Below, piece by piece: positions 17,861 through 25,669 of a stretch of DNA of 64,000 bases (positions within the stretch are counted from its first letter, which is position 1; every line of letters begins with the position of its first letter). The stretch is from assembly GCA_963806145.1 (NCBI GenBank), contig CAWDXD010000015.1, forward strand, positions 1-64,000. Direction: 5' to 3'. The position numbers were made by a program, and so were the translations under genes. Under the pieces are notes generated by a model that did not search any database, was not told where the DNA came from, and saw nothing but the letters and a program-made list of their open reading frames with translations. Source of the stretch: DASXKD01 sp963806145 (GTDB taxonomy: Bacteria; Actinomycetota; Actinomycetes; Streptosporangiales; Streptosporangiaceae).

Positions 17861-18103
17861 ATGGACGATGTCGCGGGCCAATTTCTCGACGCGATTCACC
17901 GCCTCGAGGACGTCAGGGATGCCATTACGCCTGATCAGGCCAATGCCGGGTTCGACGAGACCACTTTGCAGCTCTTCTGGAAGAAATGGCCCGATTTGTC
18001 CGCATGGGCCGGTTCGCTGTGGCGCATGCTGTCCGAGGAACTGGCCGGGCCATCCACCCCCCATCTCGACGGCGAGCTCGACGAGGTGGGCGGCAGTGAC
18101 TGA
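17861..18103 (+). CDS. conserved hypothetical small protein
   Basis: An 80-residue acidic protein, mostly predicted helix, with no catalytic motif (FLDAIHRLEDVRDAITPDQA and FWKKWPDLSAWAGSLWRMLS). AAGGGTGA precedes the ATG. It lies just ahead of the CBS-domain gene with a 6-nt gap, and divergent from the universal stress gene, so it may share the stress regulation of that pair. No family recognised. Confidence 0.6.
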   Translation: MDDVAGQFLDAIHRLEDVRDAITPDQANAGFDETTLQLFWKKWPDLSAWAGSLWRMLSEELAGPSTPHLDGELDEVGGSD

Positions 18104-18109
18104 GCCCCG

Positions 18110-18505
18110 GTGGCTGCCGTGACGGTGCTCCGCGACCTGATGAGCACCAGGGTGTCGCTGACCTCCCCGGACACACCGGTTGCCGAGGCGGCCGCCGGCA
18201 TGGTCAAGGCGAACGTGGGCTCGGCCGTCGTGATGCAGGGCCGGTTCCTGGCCGGGATCCTCACCGAACGGGATGTGCTGCGCTCCGCCGCGTCAGGTGA
18301 GGATCTGCGCGCGGCCCGGGTGTCGGACTGGATGACCCCGGATCCGCAGTCGGTGAGCCCGGACACCCCGGTCGAGGAGGCGGCCGAGATAATGCTCAGG
18401 AACGGGTTCCGCCACCTACCGGTTGTGGAAGGCCGTACCGTCTGTGGTGTGGTGAGCCTGCGCGACCTGTTTGCGACCAGGATCCGCCGGCCACAGCCGC
18501 GCTGA
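18110..18505 (+). CDS. CBS-domain pair protein
   Basis: A 131-residue protein made of two CBS motifs: LMSTRVSLTSPDTPVAEAAA ... GILTERDVLR and WMTPDPQSVSPDTPVEEAAE ... GVVSLRDLF. Such stand-alone Bateman modules bind adenosine nucleotides and act as energy sensors in trans. The start is GTG 18110, with another GTG at 18119 possible. It sits directly after the small helical protein and opposite the UspA gene, a combination common in actinobacterial hypoxia or stress islands. Confidence 0.85.
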   Translation: MAAVTVLRDLMSTRVSLTSPDTPVAEAAAGMVKANVGSAVVMQGRFLAGILTERDVLRSAASGEDLRAARVSDWMTPDPQSVSPDTPVEEAAEIMLRNGFRHLPVVEGRTVCGVVSLRDLFATRIRRPQPR

Positions 18506-18704
18506 ACCGCACTTCCTGCCCCTGCGCCGTTTCCGGCTGCCCCGCGCCGCCGCGATCTCCGCGCTCGTCGGGCTGTTCACGCCCGAGGCGGCGCTGAAGC
18601 TGAAGCAGATCTTCACCACGCTGCTCGCGCCCACGCCGCCCGGGCGGGACAGCCCGCCGCCAGGCACCGACCCGACCGCCGACTTCAGCCCGCCGACGTC
18701 CTGA
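18506..18704 (+). other. possible short coding remnant downstream of the CBS gene
   Basis: A plus-strand frame continues here with ISALVGLFTPEAALKLKQIF and a Pro-rich tail. It has plausible composition but no own start or ribosome-binding site; its only start is a TTG inside the CBS gene (18471). It may be a decayed fragment. Confidence 0.25.
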
Positions 18705-18750
18705 GCCCCAGGGTCCGGACGCAGCAGGCGGCCGCCCCCAAGCCCAGCAC

Positions 18751-19419
18751 TTATTCGATGACGTCCGCCGTGGCCGGCCCGAAGACCACCAGGTGATCCA
18801 GGACCTGGGAGGGGTCGCCGGACCAGTCCAGTGCGGCGAGCTGGCTCCGGCTGCGACGGCCCATCCGCCAGCGGAACGCCTCGTACCAGGTGGTGGTCAG
18901 CTCCAGCACCGGCTCCCCGTCCGGGCCGACCCGGAACTGGGTGTCCTCGACCGTCACCCGCAGCGGAACCGGCGTCCGGAGCCGGGCAACGAGCCAGTCC
19001 GACAGCTGCCTGATCACTTCGGTGTCACGTGCGCCCGGCTTGCCCACCGCGCCGCGGATGTCCTGCTCGTGGCTGGCCACGTCGATCACCGCGGGCCAGA
19101 TCTCGAACGCGGCGACGATCTCCTCGAACCGCGGTGCGTTGTCCGCCCAGCCGGCCAGGGTCTGCGTCATGGGCCTGCTACGGAACCTGTCCACCTGGAC
19201 GGCGGTCTCCGCCTCGCTTGGCGGCCCGGTCAGCCTGCCCGCCAGCGCGTCCTCGGGAATCGCGGCCAGGTGCCCGATGACATCCGCCACCGACCAGCCC
19301 GGGCAAGCGGGCACCGGGATGCCGAGTTGCGCCTCGTCCAGCCCGGCTACCAGCCCAGCCAGCCGCCCTCGTGTCTCCCGGTACATTCCCGCCAGATCGG
19401 CCACTTCCGCCTCCCACAT
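18751..19419 (-). CDS. mycothiol-dependent maleylpyruvate isomerase family protein (DinB fold)
   Basis: A 222-residue protein starting at MWEAEVADLAGMYRETRGRL after GAGGTGG. It has the DinB-like four-helix N-terminal domain with PACPGWSVADVIGHLAAIPE, and the later conserved DVASHEQDIRGA; the histidines HLA and HEQ are expected metal ligands. The C-terminal part carries the beta-rich domain seen in the TIGR03083 family. These enzymes use mycothiol for isomerisation or S-transfer, which fits an actinobacterium. Substrate unknown. It is divergent from the following SDR gene, with about 115 nt between them. Confidence 0.8.
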   Translation of the reverse strand: MWEAEVADLAGMYRETRGRLAGLVAGLDEAQLGIPVPACPGWSVADVIGHLAAIPEDALAGRLTGPPSEAETAVQVDRFRSRPMTQTLAGWADNAPRFEEIVAAFEIWPAVIDVASHEQDIRGAVGKPGARDTEVIRQLSDWLVARLRTPVPLRVTVEDTQFRVGPDGEPVLELTTTWYEAFRWRMGRRSRSQLAALDWSGDPSQVLDHLVVFGPATADVIE

Positions 19420-19535
19420 CCACCTCGAACCTACTTTTCCCAACCCGGCCACACCACCCCCGCAGCCCACCCCCGCACCAGAAAAGCTTTGGTATCGTAG
19501 ACTTTGACATCTAAGGATTATTCGAGGAGAAGGTC

Positions 19536-20369
19536 ATGAACGATCAGCCGATGCAGGGCCGGGTGGCCCTGGTGGCCGGCGCCAGCAAGGGAATCGGCGC
19601 GGTCACCGCCCGGGCGTTCGCGGCGGCTGGCGCCGCGGTCGTGCTGGGCGCCCGCGACCTCACCGCCCTGGAGTCCGTCGCCGCCGGGATCGTGGCGGGC
19701 GGGGGCCGGGCGCTCGCGGTCCGGGCCGACGTGGCGGACGTGGACTCGATGCGCAACCTGGTCGGCCAGGCGATGACCGCCTACGGCCGGCTCGACATGG
19801 CGTTCAACAACGCCAGCGGCGGCCCGATGCCGGCCCCGCTCGCCGACATCGACCCCGCCGGGTTCGACCAGGGCATCGCCACGAACATCCGCGGGACCTT
19901 CCTCGGCATGAAGTTCCAGATCGGCGCGATGCTCGACAGCGGCGGGGGCGCCATAGTGAACATGGCCTCGGTGGCCGGCGTGAACGGCACGGCCAACCTC
20001 GCTGCCTACGTCGCGGGCAAGGCCGGGATCATCGGGCTCACCAAGGTCGCCGCGCTGGACTACGCCGACCAGGGCATCCGGGTCAACGTGGTGGCACCGG
20101 GCCCGATCCTGACCTACCACCTGGAGGCGGCAGGCCCGCAGGCGCAGCGGCTGGCCGGGCTGTCCACGCCGATGCGCAGGACGGGCACCGCCGAGGAGGT
20201 GGCGCGGACGGTGCTGTGGCTCTGCTCGGATGAGTCCTCGTTCATCACCGGCACCGTGATACCCATCGACGGTGGGCAACTGGCCGGGAACAAGCCGCCC
20301 CAGATGTACCGTCAAGGCCAGCCGATGCAGGCCGGCCCCGGGGACGCGGAGCCGCCGAACCAGGCGTGA
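19536..20369 (+). CDS. short-chain dehydrogenase/reductase
   Basis: A 277-residue classical SDR. GGAGAAGGTC precedes the ATG. The cofactor motif is AGASKGIGAVTARAFAAAGA, the NNAG equivalent is NNASGG, the catalytic Ser lies in NMASVAGVNG, and Tyr-xxx-Lys is YVAGK (AAYVAGKAGIIGLTK). The pattern suggests NADP(H) or NAD(H)-dependent oxidoreduction of an alcohol or ketone. The C-terminal tail (about 25 residues) is longer than usual and low in structure. The promoter region upstream is AT-rich (CTTTGGTATCGTAGACTTTG). Confidence 0.9.
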   Translation: MNDQPMQGRVALVAGASKGIGAVTARAFAAAGAAVVLGARDLTALESVAAGIVAGGGRALAVRADVADVDSMRNLVGQAMTAYGRLDMAFNNASGGPMPAPLADIDPAGFDQGIATNIRGTFLGMKFQIGAMLDSGGGAIVNMASVAGVNGTANLAAYVAGKAGIIGLTKVAALDYADQGIRVNVVAPGPILTYHLEAAGPQAQRLAGLSTPMRRTGTAEEVARTVLWLCSDESSFITGTVIPIDGGQLAGNKPPQMYRQGQPMQAGPGDAEPPNQA

Positions 20370-20394
20370 TGCCGTGCCGGGTGCCGGCCGGCCA

Positions 20395-20400
20395 TACGAT
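20395..20400 (+). promoter_or_regulatory. -10 box of a leaderless transcript
   Basis: TACGAT lies exactly 6 nt before the ATG of the lipoprotein gene at 20407, and no ribosome-binding site is present, so transcription and translation probably start together. No -35 box is obvious. Confidence 0.45.
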
Positions 20401-20406
20401 GCGGTC

Positions 20407-20976
20407 ATGGCCGGACTTGGCCGTGCCCGCCGCGCCGCGGTCGTGGCCGCGACCGTGGCCAGCGTCGCGGCGCTCGCCGCGGGATGCACGGGCGGGCCGG
20501 TGCCCATGGCTCATCCGGCCTCCCCCGCCGCCGCGGCGCCGCACTCCCCCGCGGCTTCCTCCGCACCGGCCGCGCTGCCGGCGGGCGCGCAGCGCCGGGC
20601 GCTCGCCGCCAGGTACCTGGCCGTCGCGAAGGCGGGAAACACGCGGCTGGAAATCGAGTTCGGCCGGCTGCACGGGCGTGATCGCAACCACCTCGCCGCA
20701 GCACATCACGACCTGCGCGACGTGGCCGCCACCGAGCGGCGGTTCGACCGGCGGCTGCTCGCCATCCCGTTCCCGGCCGGGACCGAGCGGTTCGCCCAGT
20801 TCCTGCACTGGGTCAACCAGGCGCGGGCCCGCATGACCATAGCGGCCGCGTCCGCACGGTCGCTGGCCCAGTTGCACGCCGACGAGCAACGGCTCAAGCC
20901 GGCCAACGCGCCGGTCGAGCAGGCGGTCGCGATCGTGCGCAGGCAGCTCGGCCTGCCGCCGCCGGAGTCGAGCTGA
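20407..20976 (+). CDS. putative lipoprotein
   Basis: A 189-residue protein with a signal peptide ending in a lipobox (LAAGC), an Ala/Pro/Ser-rich linker, and a C-terminal helical region of about 130 residues rich in Arg and His, without recognised motifs. It begins 37 nt after the SDR gene but appears to use its own leaderless promoter. The helical repeat-like region could be a coiled-coil surface for binding a partner outside the cell. Family not recognised. Confidence 0.65.
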   Translation: MAGLGRARRAAVVAATVASVAALAAGCTGGPVPMAHPASPAAAAPHSPAASSAPAALPAGAQRRALAARYLAVAKAGNTRLEIEFGRLHGRDRNHLAAAHHDLRDVAATERRFDRRLLAIPFPAGTERFAQFLHWVNQARARMTIAAASARSLAQLHADEQRLKPANAPVEQAVAIVRRQLGLPPPESS

Positions 20977-21094
20977 GGCTCGTGACCTGCGGCCTGCGCA
21001 GGGCCGGCTCCCGCTCGTGAACCGCTCGTGAACGAACTGGCCCTGAGCCACGTGGAATAAGTATCTGATTGATTCATCCGAACGGAGACATGTC

Positions 21095-21625
21095 ATGCGG
21101 AACAGATGGCTGGTGCCGGTGGGCGCTATCGCGGCCACGCTGGTAGTCGCCGCGTGCGGGAGCTCGTCGTCAGCCACAGGCGGCTCCGGCGGCGGCAGCT
21201 CCCCCGCGGCGGCGGCCCCGGCCGCAGCCTCGAGCAGCACCCTCTCGACCATGAAGGTCGGCAGCGCGACCTTGCTGACCAATGCCAAGGGATTCACCCT
21301 GTACTGGTTCGTCCCCGACACCTCGACGACGTCCAAGTGCTCCGGCACGTGCGCCCACTACTGGCCGCCCGTGCACGGGCCGGTGACCGCCGGATCCGGC
21401 GTGAAGGGCACGCTCAGCGTGATCACCCGGTCCGACGGGACCAAGCAGGCCACCTGGAACGGGCACCCGCTGTACACCTACATCGGCGACACCGCGGCTG
21501 GGATGGCCAAGGGCAACGGGCTCAACCTGTCCGGCGGGATCTGGCACGATATCGCCCTGACCGGGACGGCCGCTCCGGCTCCTGCGCAAAGCTCCAGCTC
21601 CGGTGGCGGCGCGTACGGGTACTGA
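21095..21625 (+). CDS. secreted repeat lipoprotein (COG4315 type)
   Basis: A 176-residue lipoprotein: MRNRWLVPVGAIAATLVVAAC gives a signal peptide with lipobox VAAC, then a Gly/Ser/Ala linker, then one copy of the family domain with LLTNAKGFTLYWFVPDTSTT, CSGTCAHYWPPV and WNGHPLYTYIGDTAAG. In this family the domain is often repeated and has been linked to metal or redox roles at the cell surface, but no reaction is established. The two cysteines in CSGTC may form a disulfide. AACGGAGAC precedes the ATG. Confidence 0.8.
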   Translation: MRNRWLVPVGAIAATLVVAACGSSSSATGGSGGGSSPAAAAPAAASSSTLSTMKVGSATLLTNAKGFTLYWFVPDTSTTSKCSGTCAHYWPPVHGPVTAGSGVKGTLSVITRSDGTKQATWNGHPLYTYIGDTAAGMAKGNGLNLSGGIWHDIALTGTAAPAPAQSSSSGGGAYGY

Positions 21626-21734
21626 TCTCCCCCGGCCGACCATGACGTGGGCCCGCGGCGCCTGCCCGCGGGCCCACGGGCATGTTCGCCGGGCCGGCCG
21701 GGCCGGCCCGGCCCGGCCCGGCGAGACTGAAGTC

Positions 21735-22757
21735 ATGGGGTACTGGGTCCTGCATGTGGACCTCGACCAGTTCATCGCCGCCGTCGAGGTGCTGCGCCAT
21801 CCCGAGTTGCGCGGCCGGCCCGTGGTGGTCGGCGGCGACGGGGACCCGGCCAAGCGCGGCGTGGTGGCCACCGCGTCCTACGAGGCGCGCGCTTACGGCG
21901 TGCAGTCGGGACTGCCGCTGCGCACCGCGCTGCGGCGCTGCCCCGACGCGGTGTTCCTGCCCGTGGACAAGGCAGCCTACGAAGCGGTGTCCGCCACGGT
22001 CATGGCCGCTCTGCGGGAGTTCGGCGCCGCGGTCGAGGTGATGGGCTGGGACGAGGCCTTCCTGGGCGTCGAGACCGGGGATCCGGAGGAAGTGGCGCGG
22101 CGGATCCAGAGGCACGTGCGCGCGGTGAGCAAGCTCGACTGCACGGTCGGCATCGGCGAGAACAAGCTCCAGGCCAAGCTGGCGACGGGGTACGGGAAGC
22201 CGGCCGGGGTGTTCCGGCTGACGCACGGCACATGGTTCGAGGTGCTCGGCGGCCAGCCAACCGAGGCACTGTGGGGCATCGGCCGCAAGACGGCCGCGAA
22301 GCTGGCCGCGCTCGGCATCAGCACGGTCGGCGACCTGGCCGCGACCGACCCGTTCGCCCTTGCCCCGGTATTCGGCCCCGTGACCGGGCCCTGGCTGGTC
22401 CAGACCGCCCGCGGGCTGAGTCCGTCGCCGGTGGACAGCGCACCGTACGTGGCCCGCTCCCACGGCCAGGAAGTCACCTTCCAGCAGGACATCGGCGACT
22501 GGGCCGAGGTGCGCGCCGAAGTGGCGCGGCTGGCCCGTCAGGTCGCCGCCGACATCGCGGCCGAGCGGCGGCCAGCGGTCCGCGTCGTGGTGAAGGTGCG
22601 GTACGTGCCGTTCATCACGAAGACCCACGGCCATCCGCTTGAAGAGCCGACCACCGAGGCCGTGCCGATCGAGCGCGCTGCCCTCGCGGCGCTTGACCAG
22701 TTCAGCGGCAGGCGGGCGGTCCGGCTCCTGGGCGTCCGGGCCGAGTTCGCCCGCTAG
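21735..22757 (+). CDS. dinB: DNA polymerase IV (Y family)
   Basis: A 340-residue translesion polymerase. The palm begins LHVDLDQFIAAVEVLRHPEL, with the metal-binding Asp and the Phe expected to be the steric gate. The region normally reading SxDEA is MGWDEAFLGV, which keeps Asp-Glu but changes the preceding residues. YGKPAGVF and GIGRKTAAKLAALGI mark the palm end and the helix-hairpin-helix thumb, and the little finger follows. A clear C-terminal clamp-binding motif was not found. Start ATG is chosen over an upstream extension because homology starts here. It performs error-prone synthesis past lesions. Two strong hairpins follow it. Confidence 0.9.
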   Translation: MGYWVLHVDLDQFIAAVEVLRHPELRGRPVVVGGDGDPAKRGVVATASYEARAYGVQSGLPLRTALRRCPDAVFLPVDKAAYEAVSATVMAALREFGAAVEVMGWDEAFLGVETGDPEEVARRIQRHVRAVSKLDCTVGIGENKLQAKLATGYGKPAGVFRLTHGTWFEVLGGQPTEALWGIGRKTAAKLAALGISTVGDLAATDPFALAPVFGPVTGPWLVQTARGLSPSPVDSAPYVARSHGQEVTFQQDIGDWAEVRAEVARLARQVAADIAAERRPAVRVVVKVRYVPFITKTHGHPLEEPTTEAVPIERAALAALDQFSGRRAVRLLGVRAEFAR

Positions 22758-22787
22758 CGCATCCGCACCCGGGCCGGGGCGCTGCGC

Positions 22788-22818
22788 GGGCGCACCGGCG
22801 GAGTCCGCCGGTGCGCCC
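22788..22818. terminator. 15-bp inverted repeat downstream of dinB
   Basis: GGGCGCACCGGCGGA (22788-22802) and TCCGCCGGTGCGCCC (22804-22818) are perfect inverted repeats. It forms a very stable GC hairpin with no U-tract, 30 nt after the dinB stop, and probably ends transcription. Confidence 0.65.
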
Positions 22819-22831
22819 CGCGCCCCAAAGC

Positions 22832-22865
22832 GTGGTGACCGTCCCGGAAGGTGGACGGTCACCAC
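22832..22865. terminator. 13-bp hairpin between convergent genes
   Basis: GTGGTGACCGTCC (22832-22844), loop CGGAAGGT, GGACGGTCACCAC (22853-22865). A perfect stem placed between dinB and the convergent kinase gene, so probably a bidirectional terminator. It lies 13 nt beyond the first hairpin. Confidence 0.7.
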
Positions 22866-23069
22866 ACCGCCCTGGGTCATTGCCCCGTGGTCAGCCGCGC
22901 CGCCCGTGCCCGCCGAACGAGAACCACGGCCCCTCCGGCAGGGTAAACCAACTTCCTATAATTTTGGTAGGGTTAATTACGAATATTCACCTTGGCCGCC
23001 CGCCCGCCACATCCGGGGCGGGATCACCGGTACCTGGTCCGAGTCAGAAAAACGCCGCATCCTCGGCGG
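22866..23069. other. intergenic with AT-rich island
   Basis: The stretch 22941-22990 is strikingly AT-rich for this genome (TTCCTATAATTTTGGTAGGG) although it lies between convergent genes where no promoter is expected. No gene is seen. Confidence 0.5.
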
Positions 23070-23999
23070 TTAACGCGACAGGAACCGATCCAGTTCGGCG
23101 CTCGCGGGCCCGGTCGCAGGCCCGCGCCGGGTCACCGACAGCGCCGCGGCCGCATTGGCCCGCCGCACCGCCTGCACCACCTCAGCACCCGCCGCGAGAG
23201 CCGCCAGGAACGCCCCGGTGTGCGTGTCCCCGGCCCCGTTCGTGTCCACGGCCACGACACCGAACCCCGGCACGTGCTCCGCCGCGACTCCACGGCGGCC
23301 CAGCAGGCACCCGTCCGGTCCCACCCGGACCAGGACCCCGGCCCGGGGCAGCCGCCCGGTCAGCGCCCGCAGCGCCTCCCGCGGGACCGCCAGCCCGGTG
23401 AGCAGGGCGCTCTCCCTGGCGTTGCAGGTCACCCAGTCGGCACGCGCCAGCACCGGCGCCAGCACGTCACCCGGGAGGGTACCGGCGAGCGGGCCGGGGT
23501 CGAAGACCACGAGGTGATCCTCGCCGAGGCGGCCCAGCCAGCCGAGCAGCGCGGCCGCGTTGCTGGGGTGGGCCAGGCCGTACCCGGACAGGTAGACGGC
23601 ATCACCGGGGCCCGGGTGCACCAGGTCCAGGCCGGCCGCCGTCAGCGTCGCCTCCGCGCCCCGGCTGGTCAGGAACGTCCGCTCACCGGTGGCGTCCACG
23701 ATGCTGACCACGAAACCGGTGTCCAGCCCCGGCTTGGCCGGCTGCAGCACCTCGATCCCCTCGGCCGCGCACGCGGCCCGGGCCAGCGCGGCGAACGGGC
23801 CGCTGCCGATGACTCCTCCGTACGCGACGGCGAGCCCCAGCCGCGCGGCCGCGGCCATGACGTTGAACCCGCCGCCCGCCGCGGTCTCCGCCCGGGTGGC
23901 AAGGACGTCCCCGCCGGGCTCGGGGAGCGCGGGCACGTCCAGCACCACGTCCACCACCACGTTGCCGAGGTGCAGCAGCCGGGTGAAGGGCCTAGTCAT
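23070..23999 (-). CDS. PfkB-family carbohydrate or nucleoside kinase
   Basis: A 309-residue ribokinase-fold kinase. The N-terminal signature is GGGFNVMAAAARLGLAVAYG, and the C-terminal PfkB signature with the catalytic Asp is DTNGAGDTHTGAFLAAL (near residue 250). These enzymes phosphorylate a sugar or nucleoside hydroxyl with ATP. Its start overlaps the ADP-ribosylglycohydrolase stop by 8 nt, as in the E. coli yegU-yegV pair, so I infer that it phosphorylates the product released by that hydrolase, perhaps a ribose-like moiety. It is the last gene of a five-gene minus-strand operon. Confidence 0.85.
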   Translation of the reverse strand: MTRPFTRLLHLGNVVVDVVLDVPALPEPGGDVLATRAETAAGGGFNVMAAAARLGLAVAYGGVIGSGPFAALARAACAAEGIEVLQPAKPGLDTGFVVSIVDATGERTFLTSRGAEATLTAAGLDLVHPGPGDAVYLSGYGLAHPSNAAALLGWLGRLGEDHLVVFDPGPLAGTLPGDVLAPVLARADWVTCNARESALLTGLAVPREALRALTGRLPRAGVLVRVGPDGCLLGRRGVAAEHVPGFGVVAVDTNGAGDTHTGAFLAALAAGAEVVQAVRRANAAAALSVTRRGPATGPASAELDRFLSR

Positions 24000-25002
24000 G
24001 CCCGGCGCTCCGTATCGCAAGCAAATCGTCGGCGAGCGGGCCGAAGTCCAGGCCGTTGACGCGGGCCACCGTCTCCCGGGCGGCGGCGGGAAAGGCACCT
24101 GCCCCGTGGCAGGCGCCGCAGATCGCACCGGTCATCGCGGCGATCGTGTCGCAGTCCCCGCCCAGGGACGCGGCGAGGCGGCAGGCCAGCCAGGGGTCGC
24201 CCGGGCTGGCGGCGGCGACCGCGAACGCGGCGGGCACCGACTCCTGGGTGGCCAGGCTGGTGCCCACCAGCCGGTACACGGTGTCGAGGACCTGGCCCTG
24301 GGACAGGCCCGTGACCAGGCCGGTGGCCCAGGTGATCCGGGCCGCCACGTCCGCGCCCGCGGCCCAGTGCCCGCGGCTGGCCGCACTCGCGGCCGCGGCC
24401 GCGGCGCGGCTGATCGCCGCCGGCAGCGGGTCGCCGTCGATTCCCGCGCTCACCGCCGCGGCGACGGCGGCGGCCCCGGCCAGCGCCACCCCGGTGTTGT
24501 GGGTCACCCGGCTGGCCGCGACCACGCGGTCCTCGAGCAGGCGCGGGTCCCGGGACGAGGTGGCGATGCCGACCGGGGCCACCCGCATGGCCGCGCCGTT
24601 CGTCACCCCGCGCCGGCCCGCCTCGGCCACGCCCACGCCCGCCTCAAGCGCGGCCAGGGCCTGCCTGGTGGAGGGGCCGAGCAGGTCCAGCGACCCCCGC
24701 GCCCGCATCGACTCCTCCCAGGCGAGCAGGTCGCGCGCCAGTGCCGCGTCGTCGACCTCCCCGCGGCCCGCCACGACCAGCCGGGCCAGCAGCACCGCCT
24801 GCTCGGTGTCATCGGTGACCGACCCGGCGGGCAGCCCGGCCGCGAGCGGGTGCCCGTCCGGCCCAGGCTGAAAGCCGCCGACAACCGCCCCGTACCTGGC
24901 CACGATCTCCGCGCGGGGCAAGGACTGGGTGGGCATGCCCAGCGCGTCCCCGAGCGCCAGCCCGTACAGCGCGCCCAGGGCCCGCGACCTGGATTCATGC
25001 AT
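23992..25002 (-). CDS. ADP-ribosylglycohydrolase family protein
   Basis: A 336-residue protein of the DraG/ARH fold. The metal-binding motifs SVTDDTEQAVLLARL near the N-terminus and GGDCDTIAAMTGAICGA near the C-terminus place the acidic ligands for two divalent ions. Members cleave N- or O-glycosidic bonds of ADP-ribosylated proteins or of small ribosylated molecules. Here the context (NCS1 nucleobase permease, PfkB kinase, cysteine hydrolase) favours a small ribosylated metabolite over a protein, as suspected for the E. coli yegTUV cluster. No partner ADP-ribosyltransferase is present. Confidence 0.85.
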   Translation of the reverse strand: MHESRSRALGALYGLALGDALGMPTQSLPRAEIVARYGAVVGGFQPGPDGHPLAAGLPAGSVTDDTEQAVLLARLVVAGRGEVDDAALARDLLAWEESMRARGSLDLLGPSTRQALAALEAGVGVAEAGRRGVTNGAAMRVAPVGIATSSRDPRLLEDRVVAASRVTHNTGVALAGAAAVAAAVSAGIDGDPLPAAISRAAAAAASAASRGHWAAGADVAARITWATGLVTGLSQGQVLDTVYRLVGTSLATQESVPAAFAVAAASPGDPWLACRLAASLGGDCDTIAAMTGAICGACHGAGAFPAAARETVARVNGLDFGPLADDLLAIRSAGHD

Positions 25003-25072
25003 TACGCAGCGCCCTCCATCCCCCCGCTCCTGCGGGCCGGCCGTCTTCGTGGCTGACCCGCCCTGGCGGCGG

Positions 25073-25669
25073 CTAGGCCGGGCGTGCCCCGGCGAGGACG
25101 TCGGCCACGGTGACCACCTCCACGAGCGGCCCGTAGAGGCTCATGATGTGCAGCGCCTGGGCGTGGCTCTCGTCGTCGACCCCGGCGCACGCGTCGGAGA
25201 CGACCCGCACCGTGGCCCCGTCGTCGGCCGCCGCCAGGGCGGTGGACAGCACGCAGCAGTCGGTGGACACCCCGGCCAGCACCAGCGGTCCCCCGCCGGC
25301 CCTGGCCGCAAGCTCCGGGCCCCACTTGCTGAACGTGGTCGTGTCCACCGTGGGCCCGGCCATCGCGGCGAACGGGCCGGCGAGTTCGTAGATCGGCGCG
25401 TCCGGCGGCTGGAGGGCGAACGGCCACTGGTCGTAATACTGCCGCCAGGCGCCGTGCGGGACCGCGGGGGCCACGAACCTGGTGAACACCACCCTCGGGC
25501 TGAGGGCCTCGGCCAGGCGGCGGACCGGGTCCACGATCTCGGCGAACCGCGGGGCGAGCCAGAGGCTGCCCGGCTCGCCGAACACCCGCTGCATGTCGAT
25601 GACCGCCAGGCAGGGCGGCTCCCCGGGGCTGCCTGACCCGGGGAGATCCGCGGCGGCCTCGCCCGTCAT
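25073..25669 (-). CDS. cysteine hydrolase of the isochorismatase family
   Basis: A 198-residue alpha/beta enzyme. The catalytic triad is visible: Asp in LAVIDMQRVF, Lys in FSKWGPELA and Cys in GVSTDCCVLSTALAA, with the cis-peptide region before the Cys. Relatives hydrolyse nicotinamide, N-carbamoyl compounds or ureidoacrylate. The ATG overlaps the permease stop (ATGA), so import and hydrolysis are coupled. I infer an amide or carbamoyl substrate derived from the transported nucleobase-like compound. Confidence 0.85.
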   Translation of the reverse strand: MTGEAAADLPGSGSPGEPPCLAVIDMQRVFGEPGSLWLAPRFAEIVDPVRRLAEALSPRVVFTRFVAPAVPHGAWRQYYDQWPFALQPPDAPIYELAGPFAAMAGPTVDTTTFSKWGPELAARAGGGPLVLAGVSTDCCVLSTALAAADDGATVRVVSDACAGVDDESHAQALHIMSLYGPLVEVVTVADVLAGARPA

